The position numbers were made by a program, and so were the translations under genes. Of a stretch of DNA of 64,000 bases, positions 49,827 to 57,069 are shown one piece after another (the first letter of the stretch is position 1; the number at the start of each line of letters is the position of its first letter). The DNA is taken from assembly GCF_027286305.1 (NCBI RefSeq), contig NZ_CP114599.1:3691001-3755000 (forward strand), given 5' to 3'. The stretch is from Phenylobacterium sp. NIBR 498073. Lineage in GTDB: Bacteria; Pseudomonadota; Alphaproteobacteria; Caulobacterales; Caulobacteraceae. The notes beneath the pieces were generated by a model that searched no databases, was not told the origin of the DNA, and saw nothing but the letters and a program-made list of their open reading frames with translations.

Positions 49827-50621
49827 ATGACCCAGGAACTGGCGGGCAAGACGGCGTTCGTGGCGGGCGGATCGAGCGGGATCAACCTGGGGATCGCCAA
49901 GCGGTTCGCCGCGGCCGGCGCCAAGGTGGCGATCATCAGCCGCAGCCCGGAAAAGATCGAGGCGGCCGCCAAGGAAGTCGCCGCCTTCGGCCCCTGCATC
50001 GGCATGGCCGCCGACGTGCGCGACTATGCGGCGGTCGAGGCGGCCCTGAAACGCACCCACGACGAGCTGGGACCGATCGACATCGTGCTGTCGGGCGCGG
50101 CCGGCAACTTCGTGGCCCCGGCCCTGGGCATGAGCGCCAACGGCTTCAAGACGGTGGTCGACATCGACCTGATCGGCACCTTCAACGTGCTGCGCGCCTC
50201 GTTCGAATTCCTGAACCGGCCGGGCGCCTCGCTGATCTCGATCACCGCCGGCCAGGCCGAGCGCGCCTCGATGTTCCAGGCTCACGTCTGCGCGGCGAAG
50301 GCCGGGATCAACATGCTGACCAAGTGCCTGGCGCTGGAGTGGGGCCCGGCCGGGGTGCGGGTCAACGCCATCTCCCCCGGGCCGATCGCCGACACCGAGG
50401 GCATGGCCCGCCTGGCGCCGACGCCGGAGGCCGAGGCCCGCGTCACCGGCCGCAATCCGATGCGCCGCTACGGCCAGAAGGACGAGATCGCCGACATGGC
50501 CATCTTCCTGTCGACGCAGAAGGCCGCCTATGTGAACGGCGCGATCATTCCGGTCGACGGCGGCAGCGGCGTCGGCGACGCCAGCGGCAACGCGCTGGGG
50601 AACTACGCGGCGGTCTACTGA
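49827..50621 (+). CDS. SDR family oxidoreductase, 2,4-dienoyl-CoA reductase-like
   Basis: 264 residues. Nucleotide-binding FVAGGSSGINLGIAKRFAAA (TGxxxGIG variant), NAG equivalent LSGAAGNF, active-site region SITAGQAERASMFQAHVCAAKAGINMLTK in which the classical Tyr of YxxxK is not Tyr (HVCAAK). This pattern, with LALEWGPAGVRVNAISPGPI, is that of peroxisomal-type 2,4-dienoyl-CoA reductases rather than ordinary alcohol-type SDRs. Such enzymes reduce dienoyl-CoA with NADPH during oxidation of unsaturated fatty acids. Ribosome site GGAAGAGCAGC. Divergent from the monooxygenase. Confidence 0.88.
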   Translation: MTQELAGKTAFVAGGSSGINLGIAKRFAAAGAKVAIISRSPEKIEAAAKEVAAFGPCIGMAADVRDYAAVEAALKRTHDELGPIDIVLSGAAGNFVAPALGMSANGFKTVVDIDLIGTFNVLRASFEFLNRPGASLISITAGQAERASMFQAHVCAAKAGINMLTKCLALEWGPAGVRVNAISPGPIADTEGMARLAPTPEAEARVTGRNPMRRYGQKDEIADMAIFLSTQKAAYVNGAIIPVDGGSGVGDASGNALGNYAAVY

Positions 50622-50626
50622 GCCGC

Positions 50627-51013
50627 CTATCGGGCGACCGACGTCCGATCCTCGGCCGGCCGATAGAACATGCCGAGCTTGAAGCTCTCGGCGATGCGGC
50701 CGGCTCTGGCCTGCAGCGCCTGGGCGATCGGCGGGGCATAGGTCTCGTCGGTCGCCTCCTTCCACAGCGCCAGCCAGCGGTCGAACATCGGCGGGGTGAT
50801 CGGCTGGCGCATGTGCTTGGCCATCGGCCGGCCGGTGAAGCGCCCGACCCCGAGCAGGCCCGCGGCCCAGAACTGGGCGATGTGGTCCAGGTGATGGTCC
50901 CAGTCGTCGATGGCGGCGTTGAACACCGGACCGATCAACGCGTCCTCACGCGCCCGGCCGTAGAAGCGGCCGACCAGCTCGCGCAGGTTCTCGGGCGTCA
51001 CTTGCGTATGCAT
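50627..51013 (-). CDS. Group III truncated hemoglobin
   Basis: 128-residue 2-on-2 globin. LRELVGRFYGRAREDALIGP is the B-helix region with Tyr, DDWDHHLDHIAQFWAAGLLG and GRFTGRPMAKH hold the family Trp, the FW pair and the proximal His, and FDRWLALWKEATDETY the G helix. Group III truncated globins bind O2 or NO with haem and are usually linked to nitrosative or low-oxygen physiology. Convergent with the SDR gene (stop codons five bases apart). Upstream, an inverted repeat TCGTTT/AAACGA lies 105 bp from the start. Confidence 0.87.
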   Translation of the reverse strand: MHTQVTPENLRELVGRFYGRAREDALIGPVFNAAIDDWDHHLDHIAQFWAAGLLGVGRFTGRPMAKHMRQPITPPMFDRWLALWKEATDETYAPPIAQALQARAGRIAESFKLGMFYRPAEDRTSVAR

Positions 51014-51409
51014 GATCGCCAGATAGGGCGCGGGGCGCGGCGGCGGTAGTCCGGAATTGTCCTGGGGCGCGGCGGCGGCGAGCGCCCCGCCTCAAGCGTC
51101 CCGTCGATTTTCCGCGCTCGTTTAATATCAAACGACCGATCCGTACGGTTTCTCGCAGGCGAGGCCGGCGCGGACTTGCGAGGCGGCCGGCGCGGGCGCG
51201 TCGAACCGACGGCTTTCGAGGCCGAAACTTGCCGTTTCGGCGCCGGCCATAGGTCGGCGAAATTGCATTTCAAGGGGCCCGGCGCGGACTGTGACTGACC
51301 GGTCACACCACTCGCAGACCGGTGAAATGCAAGGGCTTCAGCCATTGTGACAGGGCGATGACGGGCATAGCTGGGGCTCAGTGTTTCAAGCCCAAAAGGG
51401 GACAAGAAC
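51014..51409. other. 396-bp intergenic leader with three inverted repeats
   Basis: No gene. It separates the truncated hemoglobin (minus) from the outer-membrane barrel gene (plus). Structures: TCGTTT (51118-51123)/AAACGA (51130-51135) with spacer AATATC; GTGAC...GTCAC at about 51290-51304; and TTGCATTTCA (51263-51272)/TGAAATGCAA (51323-51332). The remaining GC-rich parts (51140-51240) show nothing I can name. Probably holds both promoters and a structured 5' leader for the barrel gene. Confidence 0.6.
51263..51332 (+). promoter_or_regulatory. 10-bp inverted repeat around an internal GTGAC/GTCAC repeat
   Basis: TTGCATTTCA and TGAAATGCAA are perfect inverted copies separated by 50 bases, ending 77 bp before the start of the barrel gene. 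A second inverted pair, GTGAC and GTCAC, lies in the enclosed 50 bases. As RNA this would fold into a long stem; as DNA the outer arms could be two operator half-sites five helical turns apart. Confidence 0.5.
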
Positions 51410-52207
51410 GTGAAGACCCAACTGATCGCGACGGCCGCCGCGGCCGCCTTTTTCGCGCTGACCGGCGCCGCCCAAGCCCAGACCGTCGGCCATGTCGGCG
51501 CCAACTATAGCCGCGCCGAAATCGACGCCGGCGCGCTCGGCGACACCGACGCCGACGTCTTCCAGGGCGAAGGCGCGGTGGCGTTCGACGTCGGTTCGTC
51601 GCTGCGCGGCGCCGTCGATGGTTCGGTGACGAACTTTGACGCCGACGGCGGAGACGCCACCACCTGGGCCGTGACCGGCCACCTGAACAAGACCTTCGAA
51701 GGCGGCCTGGCCGGCGGCTTCGTCGGCGTCAACAAGAGCGACGACGTGACCCTGTGGGGCGTCGGCGCCGAGGCCCAGTACAACGTCTCGCCGAAGACCA
51801 CCCTCTACGGCCAAGTCGGCTACGGCCAGTCGGACGACCTCGACGACGTGGACTTCTGGGCCGGCCGCGCCGAGCTGCGCTACTTCGTGACCGACAACTT
51901 CAAGGTCCAAGGCACCGCCGGCTACACCAAGGCCGACGCCAAGGGCGGCGACCTCGACATCTGGAACATCGGCGCCGACGCCGAGTACCAGTTCGCGGGC
52001 ACCCCGTGGAGCGTGACCGGCGCCTACGAGCACGGCGAAATGGACGACGCGGACCTGAAGGCCGACATCTTCAAGGTCGGCCTGCGCTACACCTTCGGCG
52101 GCAGCCTGCGCGACCGCGACCAGGCCGGCGCGTCGCTGGGTTCGACCACGAACCTGTTCGGCGGCACGCTGGGTCAGAGCGTGATCGCCGCCGCCGGCGC
52201 GTTCTAA
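51410..52207 (+). CDS. Outer-membrane beta-barrel protein (porin-like)
   Basis: 265 residues. Signal peptide QLIATAAAAAFFALTGAAQAQ, then alternating strands with aromatic ends and a repeating pattern GYGQSDDLDDVDFWAGRAEL, YTKADAKGGDLDIWNIGADA, YEHGEMDDADLKADIFKVGL. The last barrel strand (FKVGLRYTFGGS) is followed by 35 residues (SLRDRDQAGASLGSTTNLFG onward) ending in AAAGAF, so the C-terminal Phe signature is kept. Asp-rich turns suggest calcium binding or surface loops. GTG start after AAAAGGGGAC. Preceded by a structured leader and followed by a terminator. Ligand unknown. Confidence 0.83.
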   Translation: MKTQLIATAAAAAFFALTGAAQAQTVGHVGANYSRAEIDAGALGDTDADVFQGEGAVAFDVGSSLRGAVDGSVTNFDADGGDATTWAVTGHLNKTFEGGLAGGFVGVNKSDDVTLWGVGAEAQYNVSPKTTLYGQVGYGQSDDLDDVDFWAGRAELRYFVTDNFKVQGTAGYTKADAKGGDLDIWNIGADAEYQFAGTPWSVTGAYEHGEMDDADLKADIFKVGLRYTFGGSLRDRDQAGASLGSTTNLFGGTLGQSVIAAAGAF

Positions 52208-52232
52208 GCCGGACGCTCCAGATCGGACGCAA

Positions 52233-52266
52233 GGGCGCTCCCGGCTTCGGCCGGGGGCGCCTTTTT
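52233..52266 (+). terminator. Rho-independent terminator after the barrel gene
   Basis: GGCGC-T-CCCGGC, loop TTCG, GCCGGG-G-GCGCC, then TTTTT. A T-G wobble in an otherwise perfect 12-pair stem with a UUCG tetraloop, 26 bases after the stop. The T-run also reaches the stop codon region of the opposite-strand gene at 52266. Confidence 0.88.
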
Positions 52267-53390
52267 CATACGTGGTGCAGCGGCTCCAACGCGACCGTGT
52301 TCAGACTGGCCTCGAAATCCATGAAGATGTCGATCAGTTCGTCGACGGCGATCCGCGGCAACTGGCCGGCCGGGAAGCGGAACCGCCAGAAGCTGGCGAC
52401 GTGCTCGATGGCCGACAGCCGCTCGCCCAGGCTGGAGAACATCGCCGGCGCACGCAGCAGGAAATCGCGAAACGCCATCGGTTCGCTGCGCTGGGTCAAG
52501 GCCGCATAGGCGGTGTCGTAGGCGGCCAGGGACTCGGTCACCGCCCCGCTCGCCGCGAAGATCCAGCCGCGCAGGTCCTTCTTGATGCGGGTGATGTAGA
52601 CCCGGTCGTCCGGCTCCATCGCCCCGACCGGACGGATGACTGAGATCTCGTCGACCACCTTGCGGATCCGCGGCAGCAGGTCGCGCAGCTGCCATTTGTA
52701 GTACAGGAAGGCCTTCCAGCAGAACACGCCCTCGCGGAACTGCTGGGCGTCCATGTTCATCACCCGACGCAGCGGCTCCAGCTCGGCGCTGCCGGCGTCC
52801 GACAGCAGCTTGGAGAGCAGGGTCGCCGACTTGGCCGCAAACGCGTGGCCGTCCCCGAACGACATGCGCACCAGCGGCTCCAGCTCCAGCCGCGCGGAGG
52901 AAGACATCCGCTCGACGTCGCCGTCGGAGAGGTTGAAGTAGCAGGCCGCCGGACTGAAGCCGTTGGTCTTCAGGCTCTCGCGCATCAGGAACGGGTCTAG
53001 CGAGGGCAGGCTGGAGATGATGTCGAGCACCAGCCGGTCGCGGGAGCCGCGTCGCAGGTCTTCGGCGAAAGAGGCCGCGGCCACGTCCTCGAAGTCGCGT
53101 TGGCCGACGAACAGGAAGCGCGCGCCATAGCGCAGTTCGCGCTCAGCGATCGGAAGCAGGATCTTGGTCGCCGTCTGCACCGGATAGTCGAAGAGGTCGG
53201 CCTCGCTGCCGCGCACCCGGTGCTTCAGGATCATCGCACGGTTCAGCAGCGTGTTGCGGAAGAAGGGGTTCTCCTGGTGCTCGGGCCTCGCGCCCTCACG
53301 CTGGGCGATCTGCCAGAGATTGAGCACGCGGGAGGTCGCGGCGCTTTTCCTCAGATACTCGAGGCTGCGATAGGTACGGTCACGCGACAC
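52266..53390 (-). CDS. Unrecognised protein, 374 residues
   Basis: No family recognised. Soluble, helical, no signal peptide. Features: basic N-terminus (TYRSLEYLRKS), aromatic-rich middle (CWKAFLYYKWQLRDLLPRIR), a patch DDRVYITRIKKDLRGWIFAA and a hydrophobic/acidic C-terminal helix (IAVDELIDIFMDFEASLNTV). High-GC3 codons and length argue for a real gene. Start at GTG 53390, which has GGGGGA seven bases upstream; the ATG at 53447 would add 19 residues without a ribosome site. Opposite to the barrel gene, ending at its terminator, and 105 bp from a small gene with a CtrA-like box on the same strand. Confidence 0.72.
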   Translation of the reverse strand: MSRDRTYRSLEYLRKSAATSRVLNLWQIAQREGARPEHQENPFFRNTLLNRAMILKHRVRGSEADLFDYPVQTATKILLPIAERELRYGARFLFVGQRDFEDVAAASFAEDLRRGSRDRLVLDIISSLPSLDPFLMRESLKTNGFSPAACYFNLSDGDVERMSSSARLELEPLVRMSFGDGHAFAAKSATLLSKLLSDAGSAELEPLRRVMNMDAQQFREGVFCWKAFLYYKWQLRDLLPRIRKVVDEISVIRPVGAMEPDDRVYITRIKKDLRGWIFAASGAVTESLAAYDTAYAALTQRSEPMAFRDFLLRAPAMFSSLGERLSAIEHVASFWRFRFPAGQLPRIAVDELIDIFMDFEASLNTVALEPLHHV

Positions 53391-53495
53391 GGTTAATCCC
53401 CCAGACTCCGCGTCGTAGGATCGCCCGCGGTCCTCTTCAAGTCGCAATCAACAATTGCAACGATGCATGCAACCGCTCGCCAGCGGGCGGAGCGG

Positions 53496-53684
53496 TCAGA
53501 TGCGAACGTCGAAGGTTCGGCCTTCTTCGCGGCTCTCAAGCGGGCGGCTGGGCACGACCCGGGCCTCGTCGGCGAACCCAAGGTCCTGGAGGGTCTTGGC
53601 CAGATGCGTGGCCGCCAACTGGGTCATCGGCGCGGCGCGGGCCCAGAGCCCCTCTCCCAGGAAGTGAAACTCCACCTTGAACAT
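53496..53684 (-). CDS. Small protein, 62 residues, unrecognised
   Basis: Begins MFKVEFHFLGEGLWARAAP and contains MTQLAATHLAKTLQDLGFAD followed by ARVVPSRPLESREEGRTFDV: a beta-alpha-beta-like pattern (strand, helix, strand) that could fold as a small domain. High third-position G+C as in neighbours. No obvious ribosome site (GGGTCGTCCG). A near-consensus CtrA box lies 49-63 bp upstream, which adds support. Overlapping open frames on the other strand look like shadows. Function unknown. Confidence 0.5.
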   Translation of the reverse strand: MFKVEFHFLGEGLWARAAPMTQLAATHLAKTLQDLGFADEARVVPSRPLESREEGRTFDVRI

Positions 53685-53732
53685 CGGACGACCCTTCTAG
53701 TCGTGACGCCGGGGAAGCTTGCGCCCACATGG

Positions 53733-53747
53733 TTAGCGAGGCGTTAA
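53733..53747. promoter_or_regulatory. Near-consensus CtrA box
   Basis: TTAG-CGAGGCG-TTAA: seven of eight bases of TTAA-N7-TTAA with exact spacing. It is 49-63 bp upstream of the 62-residue protein gene (minus strand), a suitable position for an activator overlapping -35. Confidence 0.5.
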
Positions 53748-53813
53748 ATATACGGAAGTTCTGCGAACTTTGTTCGCTGAGCGCCGTCAGCGTGGCCGGC
53801 GCGACACATATGG

Positions 53814-53843
53814 AAAGGGGCCCGGCCGCCGGCCAAGCCCCTT
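53814..53843 (-). terminator. Probable terminator of the thioesterase-like gene
   Basis: AAGGGGC/GCCCCTT outer stem (about 53815-53843) enclosing GGCC/GGCC, followed on the minus strand by TCC. A second perfect stem GCGCGCCG/CGGCGCGC lies at about 53847-53868, between it and the gene's stop. The T-run is short, so termination strength is uncertain. Confidence 0.5.
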
Positions 53844-53901
53844 GCAGCGCGCCGAATTCACGGCGCGCCGACAGCTGAACATGCTCGACGCGCGCGGCGC
53901 C

Positions 53902-54666
53902 TTAGGCCTGCTGCTTCGCCCCAAGCGGCAGCGGCATCGGGGCGCCAGGCGGGCGGCCGATCCAGATCTGGCCGGAGCGGGCCATGACCTCGCCCGCGCC
54001 ATCGAACAGCGCGACCCCGGCGAAGTGCTTGCGGCCCTCGACCTCACGAGCCCAGGCGACGACGACATAGGACTCGCCCGCCTTCGGCTTGCGCAGGACT
54101 TCGCCGGCCATGGTGCCGAGCAGCCCGACCGGCGAGCCGGACTTGATCCACCAGGCCATCGAGCCCGAGCAGTCGAGCGCGCCCCAGGTCACCTCGTCCG
54201 GAATGTTTCCGTGAGCGTCGGCGAAGTTGGCGTGCGGGGTCCAGACCCCGGCGCAGTGGCCGGCCGGGGCGCCGTCGATCTGGCCGACGAACACGCCCAG
54301 GCCCTCGCCGGCCTCGCGCTCGACGCAGCATGAGAAGCAGCCGCGGTGCAGCGAGCGGGTCGCGAACGGCGAGGCCGCGCCGAAGGCGCGGGCCTCTTCG
54401 AGGGTCGGCGGCGCCGGCGGCGGATTGGGAATCTGGCTGTCGTCGGCCGGTCGGGCCGAGCCGAGGACGGCGCCCTCGTTGTTGACCAGCAGCACGCCTT
54501 CACCGTCGCCGGGGGTCAGGCTGACCGCGGTGTCGAGCGGCACGCCCGCGCGCAGCATCGCCACGCCGCGGCCCCCGACCGCGCCGGCGAGCAAGCCGCA
54601 GATGTAGCCGCCATTGGCCGTGAAGGGAGGTCCCCGAAATTGGCGGGGAACGACGATCTCGCTCAT
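53902..54666 (-). CDS. Hotdog-fold thioesterase-like protein
   Basis: 254 residues. FRGPPFTANGGYICGLLAGA at the N-terminus matches the first helix of double-hotdog acyl-CoA thioesterases, and WAREVEGRKHFAGVALFDGAGEV with ARSGQIWIG matches the last strands of the second half. The central part holds several Cys (HRGCFSCCVE) unusual in the family. Likely hydrolyses or binds acyl-CoA; not assigned to a subfamily. Start ATG 54666 after GAGA. Divergent from the PPOX gene. Confidence 0.72.
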   Translation of the reverse strand: MSEIVVPRQFRGPPFTANGGYICGLLAGAVGGRGVAMLRAGVPLDTAVSLTPGDGEGVLLVNNEGAVLGSARPADDSQIPNPPPAPPTLEEARAFGAASPFATRSLHRGCFSCCVEREAGEGLGVFVGQIDGAPAGHCAGVWTPHANFADAHGNIPDEVTWGALDCSGSMAWWIKSGSPVGLLGTMAGEVLRKPKAGESYVVVAWAREVEGRKHFAGVALFDGAGEVMARSGQIWIGRPPGAPMPLPLGAKQQA

Positions 54667-54853
54667 CGAAATGATCTCAACTTTGAATCGGCAGTCGAAA
54701 GAATTCGGACATCATGGCCTAGGCGGCCGCATCCTGGGAAGCATGACGCAAGGGAAAGAAGTCGGAACCGCGGCTGTGATTTCGGGTTCAAGCTAGGGCG
54801 CGCCGAGTCCGATCGGACGATCGACGCCCGTTTGAACCGTCGCAGGAGCCGTC

Positions 54854-55345
54854 ATGAGCATCGACATGAACGACCGCGCCGCCGTCGAGCGTAGGCTGTG
54901 GGACGACATCGAGCGCCACCAGACCGGGATGTTGGGCTTGGCCGAAGAGACCGCCCTCCAACCAATGACCGCCTTCGTGGAACGCGAAGGAGAACGGCTA
55001 TGGTTCTTCGCCCGCAGCGACACTGAGCTGGCGCGCCGCATCGGCCAGGGCGGCGAGGGCATGTTCGTGTTCCAGCAACGTGACCTGCAGGCGACGATCA
55101 CCGGCCAGCTGAGCGTGAAACGCGACGAGGCGCGGATCGCCAAGTACTGGAACGCGGTCGTCGCGGCCTGGCATCCGCAAGGCAAGAGCGACCCGCGCCT
55201 GACGCTGATCTGCCTGGACGCGCGCGACGCCCAGGTCTGGTGCTCGCAGGCCGGGCCGGTGACCTTCGCCTGGGAGATCGCCATGGCCAACGCCCGAAAG
55301 CACGAGCCGCACCTGGGCGGACGGGCGAACCTGCACTTCCATTGA
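54854..55345 (+). CDS. Pyridoxamine 5'-phosphate oxidase-like general stress protein
   Basis: 163 residues, split-barrel flavin-binding fold. LWDDIERHQTGMLGLAEETA, LQPMTAFVEREGERLWFFAR and VFQQRDLQATITGQLSVKRD followed by RIAKYWNAVVAAWHPQGKSD match the general-stress-protein-26 branch. These proteins bind FMN or F420-like cofactors; members are stress-linked, activity mostly unknown. Ribosome site GGAGCCGTC. Followed by 230 bp of intergenic sequence with two inverted repeats. Confidence 0.87.
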   Translation: MSIDMNDRAAVERRLWDDIERHQTGMLGLAEETALQPMTAFVEREGERLWFFARSDTELARRIGQGGEGMFVFQQRDLQATITGQLSVKRDEARIAKYWNAVVAAWHPQGKSDPRLTLICLDARDAQVWCSQAGPVTFAWEIAMANARKHEPHLGGRANLHFH

Positions 55346-55382
55346 GGCGCCATGGCCGCCCCGGCTAGGATGATACGGTTAT

Positions 55383-55402
55383 ACTTCAGTCCAATCTGAA
55401 GT
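55383..55402. promoter_or_regulatory. Inverted repeat ACTTCAG-N6-CTGAAGT
   Basis: Perfect seven-base arms with six-base spacer in an AT-rich patch, 174-193 bp upstream of the Crp/Fnr gene. A second one, TGTCG-AGTTCA-CGACA, is at 55478-55493. Both have the 20-base or smaller size of dimeric helix-turn-helix operators and could serve autoregulation by the Crp/Fnr protein. Confidence 0.45.
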
Positions 55403-55575
55403 TTCCAAGAACGGCGGTCTATATTCGCCAGTTCTCGACGCCTGTTTTCAGCCGGCCGCCGCACGACCGCAAAGTTGTGTCGAGTTCACGACAGTCATAA
55501 AGCAGCGCACGGACTAGGTTAACGACAAGCCGCAAGGCGACGCGTGATTCTCCGCTGCGAAGGTCTCCGAGTTCA

Positions 55576-56289
55576 GTGCAAAATCGCTTACTCGCCGCAC
55601 TGCCTCCGGAGGACTACGGCCTCCTCGCGCCGCACCTCACCCACATGGACCTGGAGCGCGCGCGCCTGTTGTACGATCCGGGCGACCGGATCGACGTCGT
55701 CTACTTCCCTCACGACGGCGTCGTCTCGATGATGACCTTGATGGAGAACGGCGCGGCGATCGAGAGCGCCACCATCGGCTGGGAAGGCGCGGTCGGGTTG
55801 TCGGCGGCGGCGGCCCCGCGTCATTCGCTGTCGCGGGCGATCGTGCAGACGCCCTGCCGCTGTTCGCGCATCGGCTCGAGCCAGCTGCACGAGGCCTGGG
55901 CCAAGAGCCCGCGCATCCGCGAGATGGTCGACCGCAACGGCGAGGCGCTGCTGGCGCACACCGCCCAGTCGGCGGCCTGCAATGCGCTGCATTCGGTGGA
56001 GGCCCGGTTCTGTCGGTGGCTGCTGACCTGTCATGATCGGATTTCGACCGACACCGTGGCCCTGACCCAGGAATTCCTGGCCGACATGCTGGGGGTGCAG
56101 CGCACGACGGTGACCGCCGTCGCCCGCAGCCTGCAGGACAAGGGCTGGATCCGCTATCGCCGGGGCATCGTCGATATCGTCGACCGCGACGGCCTGCAGT
56201 CGGCGACCTGCGAGTGCTACGAGGCGGTCCGCCGCCAGTACGAACGGCTGGCGCCGCCCCCGCCGCGGGTCGAGGCGGGCCGCGCCTAG
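55576..56289 (+). CDS. Crp/Fnr family transcriptional regulator
   Basis: 237 residues. The N-terminal cyclic-nucleotide-binding-like barrel (LTHMDLERARLLYDPGDRID, VYFPHDGVVSMMTLMENGAA) lacks the cAMP-binding Arg/Ser phosphate cassette and has no FNR Cys cluster at the N-terminus. The C-terminal helix-turn-helix is TQEFLADMLGVQRTTVTAVA. It belongs to the ligand-uncertain Crp/Fnr branch common in Caulobacterales and Rhizobiales. GTG start. Its last four bases overlap the convergent histidine kinase gene. Confidence 0.88.
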   Translation: MQNRLLAALPPEDYGLLAPHLTHMDLERARLLYDPGDRIDVVYFPHDGVVSMMTLMENGAAIESATIGWEGAVGLSAAAAPRHSLSRAIVQTPCRCSRIGSSQLHEAWAKSPRIREMVDRNGEALLAHTAQSAACNALHSVEARFCRWLLTCHDRISTDTVALTQEFLADMLGVQRTTVTAVARSLQDKGWIRYRRGIVDIVDRDGLQSATCECYEAVRRQYERLAPPPPRVEAGRA

Positions 56290-56885
56290 AGGGAAAACAG
56301 CAACTGGGCGCAGACCCCGTCGCGAGTGTCCAACTTCAGCTCGCCGCGGACCTGGGCCGCCAGGCTGCGGACGAACCACAGGCCGAACCGCTCGCGCCCG
56401 CTCGGCGAGGACGGATCGAAGCCTCTGCCATGATCACGGACCACCAATTGGTAGCGCTCGCCGTCCTCGGCCCTCGACAGGCTGACCTCGACCTGGCCGG
56501 GCTCGCCCTCCCGATAGGCGTGGGCCAGGGCGTTGGAGACCAGCTCGTGCACGATCAGCGCCAGGGTGGAGGCGGCCTGGTCGGGGACGATGACCGGCTC
56601 CATCGCTACCGCCACCTCGATCGGCGCGGCGGTGTGGCGGCGACGCCAGACGGGAGCCATCTCCAGCAGGTAGGCCTGGAAGTCGACGCCGCCTTCGCGG
56701 CGATGGCGCTCCAGCGCGCCTAGGGCGCCGATCGCGTCGGCCATCCAGACCAGCTGGCGGCGGGCCTCGGGTTCGGCCGTGCGCTGGCCACGCATGCGGG
56801 CCAGGGCGGAAATGAGCTGGAAGGTGTTGGCGGCGCGGTGGCGCATCTCCGCCGCCCGGACGTCGTCCTGGCCATCGTCCGTCAT
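56286..56885 (-). CDS. Orphan HWE/HisKA_2-type histidine kinase
   Basis: 199 residues, no sensor or receiver domain. AEMRHRAANTFQLISALARM carries the phospho-acceptor His; IVHELVSNALAHAYREG is the N box, VVRDHGRGFDP the G1 box and GLWFVRSLAAQVRGEL the G2 region. The HWE/HisKA_2 group is frequent in alphaproteobacteria and many members are soluble kinases working in general stress or light responses. Start at 56885; ten extra residues are possible upstream. Convergent with the Crp/Fnr gene; no adjacent response regulator. Confidence 0.85.
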   Translation of the reverse strand: MTDDGQDDVRAAEMRHRAANTFQLISALARMRGQRTAEPEARRQLVWMADAIGALGALERHRREGGVDFQAYLLEMAPVWRRRHTAAPIEVAVAMEPVIVPDQAASTLALIVHELVSNALAHAYREGEPGQVEVSLSRAEDGERYQLVVRDHGRGFDPSSPSGRERFGLWFVRSLAAQVRGELKLDTRDGVCAQLLFSL

Positions 56886-57069
56886 GGTCTCGCTCGACGC
56901 CCCACGTCCTCGCACCCTAAGATGAGTATTGTCGCATCCGAGCCCGCCGTTTCGGCGCCTAGCGACAGTTGTCTCAGGGACTCACACAGCATGAACTACA
57001 GTATGCGGCGCCCAGGCGCCGCGAAAGCTGAATAGTTCGCGCTCAGGTGGAGCAATCTGATCGCGACTC

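Noticed and set aside
51118-51135. FNR/FixK box before the truncated hemoglobin
   Set aside because: TCGTTT-AATATC-AAACGA is a perfect inverted repeat but only one half resembles ATCAA; spacing and the other half do not fit TTGAT-N4-ATCAA.
57005-57022. Terminator after cobS (GCGGCGCC/GGCGCCGC)
   Set aside because: Perfect stem with a two-base loop but no T-run on the minus strand, so an intrinsic terminator is not supported; left as a hairpin only.
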